Assembly: GCA_022496805.1 (NCBI GenBank)
Contig: CM040090.1
Coordinates: 6,504,001 to 6,568,000, forward strand
Reading direction: 5' to 3'
DNA: 64,000 nucleotides
Source of the DNA: Pohlia nutans
Lineage: Eukaryota; Streptophyta; Bryopsida; Bryales; Mniaceae
Part shown: positions 59,789 to 64,000 of the stretch, piece by piece
Numbering within the stretch: the stretch's first letter is position 1
Layout of the letters: each line of letters starts with the position of its first letter
The notes under the pieces: model-generated
Databases searched by the model: none
The model's input: only the letters and a program-made list of their open reading frames with translations
Told to the model about the DNA's origin: nothing
Translations under genes and position numbers: made by a program

Positions 59789-60055
59789 CTAGCCACTCTT
59801 CAAATTCACTAGCTCAGCTTGTCTCAGGGGATAGGTGGGGCCGGTTGGTTGGTACAACTTTCCTGCCATGATAACTCATTAGTAGCACCAAGCCATGTGT
59901 ATCACACCACTGCTCAACGAGCCCAATTGGTTTCAAACCCAGAACACATAATCGTGATACAACGCCCTTCACCAACCAACCAAAGAACTCATGACTTGGT
60001 GTTAAAACTTAACACTAAACATACCTTTATACAAACTAGCACTCAACCATCATTA
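59789..60055. other. Non-coding DNA with GGTTGGTTGGT/ACCAACCAACC arms
   Basis: GGTTGGTTGGTAC at about 59841 faces CACCAACCAACC at about 59968, a possible long-range stem of about 11 bp. It is unclear whether this is LINE 3' DNA or the target locus. No gene is visible. Confidence 0.4.
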
Positions 60056-60153
60056 CTTCGCTTTTTTCCTTGTTACTATTACTGTTACTTTGTTTTGGTT
60101 ACTATAGTAACCAAAACAAAGTAACAGTAATAGTAACAAGGAAAAAAGCGAAG
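60056..60153. repeat. Perfect 98-bp palindrome
   Basis: Two 49-bp arms match exactly with no spacer, centred between 60104 and 60105 (GGTTACTA/TAGTAACC). The outer bases are CTTCGC...GCGAAG. It has no coding meaning; transcription would give a fully paired hairpin. Confidence 0.9.
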
Positions 60154-60799
60154 GTTCCATCCTTGAAAGGGGAGAGTACTATTGTTCCAAGGTCCCTTTG
60201 TCCGGTGGGCATCGGGTCATTGACATTACGAACGGACACTTTATTCAAGCCAGTCCTTTCTTTAGGGCTGGTGTTTCTATCTATCTATCTACAAGCAGAT
60301 ATCTACTAAAATTGTTAAGAATCAAGTTCCATCATTCTCATTTACTATCCCTTGTTATCAACAACTCATTTATTCACACTTGCTATGGTTGGAATTTTCC
60401 CAAGCAATAACTAAGCTACTAATATCTAGAGCCATTGATCTTTGAATAGAAATGGAGTTGGGTGCTAGCACTTACAGTAGTAGTGTACAACCTCGGATTT
60501 TGAAATTGCATGATAAAACCCATCAAAGTGATAAAATTTGGATCTCGATGGACTTGGCTCTTGTACCCTAAGATCTTGTTCATCTCCCAAAAATTGCACT
60601 GCTACATACGTTGAAATGACAACAAGAAATTGGCACCTTACGTGATGCAATGGCAACAAATGTTCTAACATCATGGTGTTAAGTTTTGGAAAAGATTTGA
60701 AGGACGTGATGCAATGGCAAGAGATGTTCTAACATCATGGTGTTAAGTTTTGGGAAAGGATTGGAAGGACCTGATGCTGAGTACAATTATAGTACTGTA
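60154..60799. other. Intergenic DNA with a short direct repeat
   Basis: The segment GTGATGCAATGGCAA(C/G)A, continuing into TGTTCTAACATCATGG, occurs twice (about 60642 and 60708, 66 bp apart). There is a small TCTA microsatellite near 60280. No gene is visible. Confidence 0.5.
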
Positions 60800-61613
60800 C
60801 AGTGGGGTGAGACCGAAATTGGCTTGTGCAATTTCAGGGATAGTGCCCACACTGCTGCCAACTTTGACACCCTCCGAGCGCTAGAAAATTGTTATTCATA
60901 CATGAAATTTTAAACTATTTTTTTTTGTTATGTTGACAACATGTGCACCAAATTTCAAAGCTAGAAGATTGATACCAAAAAAGATATTCAAGATTTATTG
61001 ACAAGGAGTAGCTGTAAGAAATGTTTCACAGCTACCAACTTTGACACCCTCCCAAGGATTGAAGAATTTTTTTTCACACGGAATTCTTGGGGTAGAAATA
61101 TCTTTATGTTTTTTACACATGTGAAAAAATTCAAGTCCAAAAAACCCACAAAAAAAATGATATTCCAAATCTACCAATAGGTGTAGTTGTGAGAAACAAA
61201 AGGAACACCCAATTCGCTAATTTTGCACTTGGCCATATAATCATGCACTTGGCCCCCAAGCGCATTAAAAAAATTGTTTGAAAAAATCTCTAAAAAACAG
61301 GGATTTTTTTCTTTTTACAATCTCTTATGCTCTAAAGAAACAGTTATTTATCTTATTTCTCATCCTTATCTTTATCTTTTATTTTATCTTTATCTTTATC
61401 TTTATCTCAGTTTTTCTTTTATCTTGTTTTTTTTTCTTGTCTTCTTTCTTGTCTTTTTTTGTCTTCTTTCTTCTTTTCCTTCTAGTCTTTCACTAGTCTT
61501 CCTTTTTCTTCCTTCACCTTGCCATTTTTGGAGTTTAAATGATAATTTTAAAAAATAAAATAAAAATCAGGGAGCAGGCTGAATCCATTACAGGCCCGAA
61601 AGGAAAAAAAACG

Positions 61614-61658
<45 letters not shown>

Positions 61659-63072
61659 CCGGTTTTTCCGGGCAGAGGGTCCGCGCGCGCGGACCCTACT
61701 CTTTTTTTGATCCACTCTCCTTCCCTCCTCTCCTTTCTTTTTTTTCCCCTCTCCCCTTTATAAACCCTCCCTCATTCTCCCTCCCTCACTCTTCATTCCT
61801 CCTCTCTCTTCTTCCTTTACATTGAGGAGAAGGAAGAAGGATGAAAGGAAGAAGAACAAGAGAGGAAAAGGGGAGGAAGGAGAGTGTGAGGGAGGGAGAG
61901 TGTGAGGGAGGGAAAGTGTGAGGGAGGGAGAGTGAGAGAGGGTTTATATAGGGGAGAGGGGGGAGTGAGGGAAGGAGAGTGGATCAAAAAAAGAGTAGGG
62001 TCCGCGCGCGCGGACCCTCCCTGCCCGGAATAACCGGAGAAAAAAAAAAAAAAAAAAAAAAAACTTTTTTTTTTTTTTTTTTTTTTTGTTTGTTTTTTTT
62101 ACTTCCGGGCCTGGAATGGATTCAGCCTGCTCCCTGATTTTTATTTCTTTTTAAAAGAATTATCATTTAAACTTCAAAAATGGTAAGGTGAAGAAAAAAA
62201 GGAAGACAAGTGGAAGACTAGAAGAAAAAGAAGGAAGACAAGAAAGAAGATTTTTTTTAAAACAAGATAAAAGAAAAAGAAAAGATAAAGATAAAAGATA
62301 AAAGATAAAGATAAGGATAGAAAATAAAATAAATAATTGTTTCTTTACAATGAAGAGATTGTAGAAAGACAAAAATCCTTGTTTTTTACAAAAATTTTCA
62401 AACAAATTTTTTTAAAGCCAAGTTTGCTCATGAAATGAGTGCACTTGGCCAAGTGCAAAATTAGGGAATTGGGTGTTAAGGGAGAATCGTTTCACAACTT
62501 CCAACTCTAAATAACTATTTTTGTGTGTATATTTTTGCCTTGAAATTTTTTATACATGTGATCAACATCATAAAGATCATGTGATAAAAATTTCATATTG
62601 ACATAACAGATTCTCAGCCCTAGGGAGGCTGTCAAAGTTGGAAGTTGTGAAACGATTCTCCCCTTTGTTTCTCACATACAACTTCACCTGTTGGTAGATT
62701 TGGAATATCATTTTTTTGTGGGTCTTTTGGACTTGAATTTTTTCACATGTGTGAACAACATAAAGATATTCCTACTCCAAAAATTCCGTGTGAAAAAAAA
62801 AATTCTTCAATCCTTGGGAGGGTGTCAAAGTTGGCAGCTGTGAAACATTTCTTACAGCTACCCTTGTCAGTAAATCTTGAATATCTTTTTTTGTATCAAT
62901 CTTCTAGCTTTGAAATTTGGCACACATATTGTCAACATAACAATGATTTTGTGTCTAAAATTTCATGTATGAATAACAATTTTCCAACGCTCGGGAGGGT
63001 GTCAAAGTTGGCAGCAGTGTGGGCACTATCCCTGGAATTGCACAAGGTGCCAATTTTGGTGTCACCCCACTG
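60800..63072. mobile_element. 2.27-kb foldback element with TA duplication
   Basis: The ends are CAGTGGGGTGA and TCACCCCACTG, each abutting TA (60798-60799 and 63073-63074). The two halves are inverted copies of each other almost to the centre near 61820. Matching landmarks are AGTGCCCACACTGCTGCCAA, the GAGGGTGTCAAAGTTGG motif, long T/A homopolymers (about 61618-61660 and 62040-62090) and CCGCGCGCGCGG (61680 and 62000). No transposase frame exists. The TA duplication and CAGTG ends suggest a Tc1/mariner-like non-autonomous element. Transcripts would fold into a very long hairpin. Confidence 0.8.
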
Positions 63073-63572
63073 TACATAACCATGACTATGACTCCATTCC
63101 AGGCACATGGGAAAGAATATTTTGCAAAACCTTATAGCTTACAATCATATTTTTGATAGAATTTCTTCATATTTTGGTGTTCTCTTCACAAAATTTGGCT
63201 ATCTGTACAAAAATTACAGAAAAAATCTAGCAAAAAATTTCAATTGTTTTTCCTTAACAGAAAGAGAAATGCCATATTTTGTAAAGAAATCTAGCGAAAT
63301 ATATAAAAAAAAAATGTTGCTCATAATCCCTACTGGTAGCATAGTACACCATTAACACGTTGGAGAAAGTCAACCCTATAAAGCGACTAGTCAACTTCCC
63401 ATTATATTTGCTCTTTTCATACCCTTAAGTGACTGAATGACCATTTTATGACTGTTGCCCTTTTTTTTCAAGTGCGCACGATGAAAAAATATTTTTATAA
63501 AAATTGAAAGATATTTTCACATAGAAAATCAAGTCTGCTTTCCAACTCAGTTTGAATCATGATAGTTTGAGT
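63073..63572. other. AT-rich intergenic DNA
   Basis: No supportable gene or repeat boundary seen. Confidence 0.4.
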
Positions 63573-64000
63573 TAACCCCTAAAGGCCCTTAAAAGCCAAA
63601 ATGGCTTTTTGCTGTTTCGGCCAGCCTAGATGACGGGTTTAACTTTAGTATTTTGGGTTAAAATTTGGTGTGGGTGTGGTAATACATACATACTATATGT
63701 GGTAAAATTTGGGCAGCCAAATTCAAGTTTTAGAATTTTATTATGCAAAATTTTGTTTTCAAGTCCAACTGGGGCAGCAAAAAAAAAAAAAAGTTAGTGT
63801 TTTTTTGAATTTTTTTTTGGAAATATGTTTATAATAATACTACTACACACATTTAAAAAAAATCCAAGTTAAAAGTTTTAACAATTTTACATGGGCAGCC
63901 TACAAAATTTACAAGAGCAAGCTTCAAAGTTTTTTGTAATTTTACATTTTTTTCTTTCAAAAATTGTCAAACATTGAGATTTAGGAATTTTTTGATTTTT
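63573..64000. repeat. Partial element with a TTAACCCCTAAAGG end
   Basis: GTTAACCCCTAAAGGCCCTT at 63573 resembles the left ends of the elements at 2976 and 5809. AT-rich non-coding sequence follows to the window edge, so the other end is not visible. Confidence 0.45.

Larger units (their letters stand above)
12890..59790 (+). mobile_element. Degenerate Dualen/RandI-like LINE, split by two insertions
   Basis: AC-rich segments at about 12.9-21.39, 25.41-25.94 and 57.40-59.79 kb share base composition and together give one LINE-like order: ORF1-like RNA-binding protein, 2A motif, APE endonuclease, reverse transcriptase, RNase H, CCHC finger, PD-(D/E)xK endonuclease. Carrying both APE and restriction-like endonucleases plus RNase H is the published hallmark of the Dualen/RandI clade of Chlamydomonas. 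The OTU-type protease reported in some Dualen elements was not seen. Insertions are 21389-25408 and 25943-57397, leaving about 11 kb. Several in-frame stops and frame changes show it is dead. The 5' end is uncertain by a few hundred bases; the 3' end is placed at a terminal stem-loop. Confidence 0.75.

Overview
The window looks like nuclear DNA of a land plant, probably not a flowering plant (bryophyte, lycophyte or fern are possible; the sequence alone does not decide). Reasons: a five-exon plant-type pectin methylesterase gene, GT-AG introns, AT-rich intergenic DNA full of small inverted-repeat elements, and plant telomere-like TTTAGGG units inside an element. There is no bacterial gene organisation. 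Only one host gene is convincing; almost everything else is mobile DNA.

Layout. 1-10168 is AT-rich intergenic DNA with several MITE-like elements and one 2.4 kb long-inverted-repeat element. 10169-12204 is an apparently intact pectin methylesterase gene. From about 12.9 kb to 59.8 kb lies one old, broken LINE-type retrotransposon (net about 11 kb) that has been split twice. Its parts, in order, are an ORF1-like protein, a viral-type 2A motif, an APE endonuclease, reverse transcriptase, RNase H, a CCHC finger and a second, restriction-like endonuclease. That domain order is the one described for Dualen/RandI LINEs. The first interruption (21389-25408) is a TG...CA element with a 5-bp duplication ACCAA, carrying two acidic ORFs on the minus strand. 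The second (25943-57397) is a large Mutator-like DNA transposon.

The Mutator-like element is the main find. It is about 15-16 kb and is present twice, one copy nested in the other: copy 2 (39342-55599, inverted, flanked by the 11-bp duplication ATTGAAGAATG) landed in an intron of copy 1. Each copy carries two divergent genes. One encodes a MULE-type transposase with an N-terminal zinc finger, a split DDE core and a SWIM finger. The other is a long multi-exon gene: basic N-terminus, ParB-like core (DGNHR), disordered linker with nuclear localisation signals, and a beta-class (IV-X-I order) DNA methyltransferase-like C-terminus. The second intron of this gene is huge and is filled with tandem or dispersed copies of a palindrome GCCGGTRCCGGC. 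The arrays of the two copies are otherwise unrelated, so the palindrome looks like a selected site. I infer, without proof, that the element-encoded protein recognises or modifies it. Both copies are now inactivated by stops, a frameshift and a splice-site change.

59.8-64 kb holds more inverted-repeat DNA: a perfect 98-bp palindrome and a 2.27 kb near-loopless hairpin element with TA target duplication. All calls come from reading the sequence; no database search was possible.
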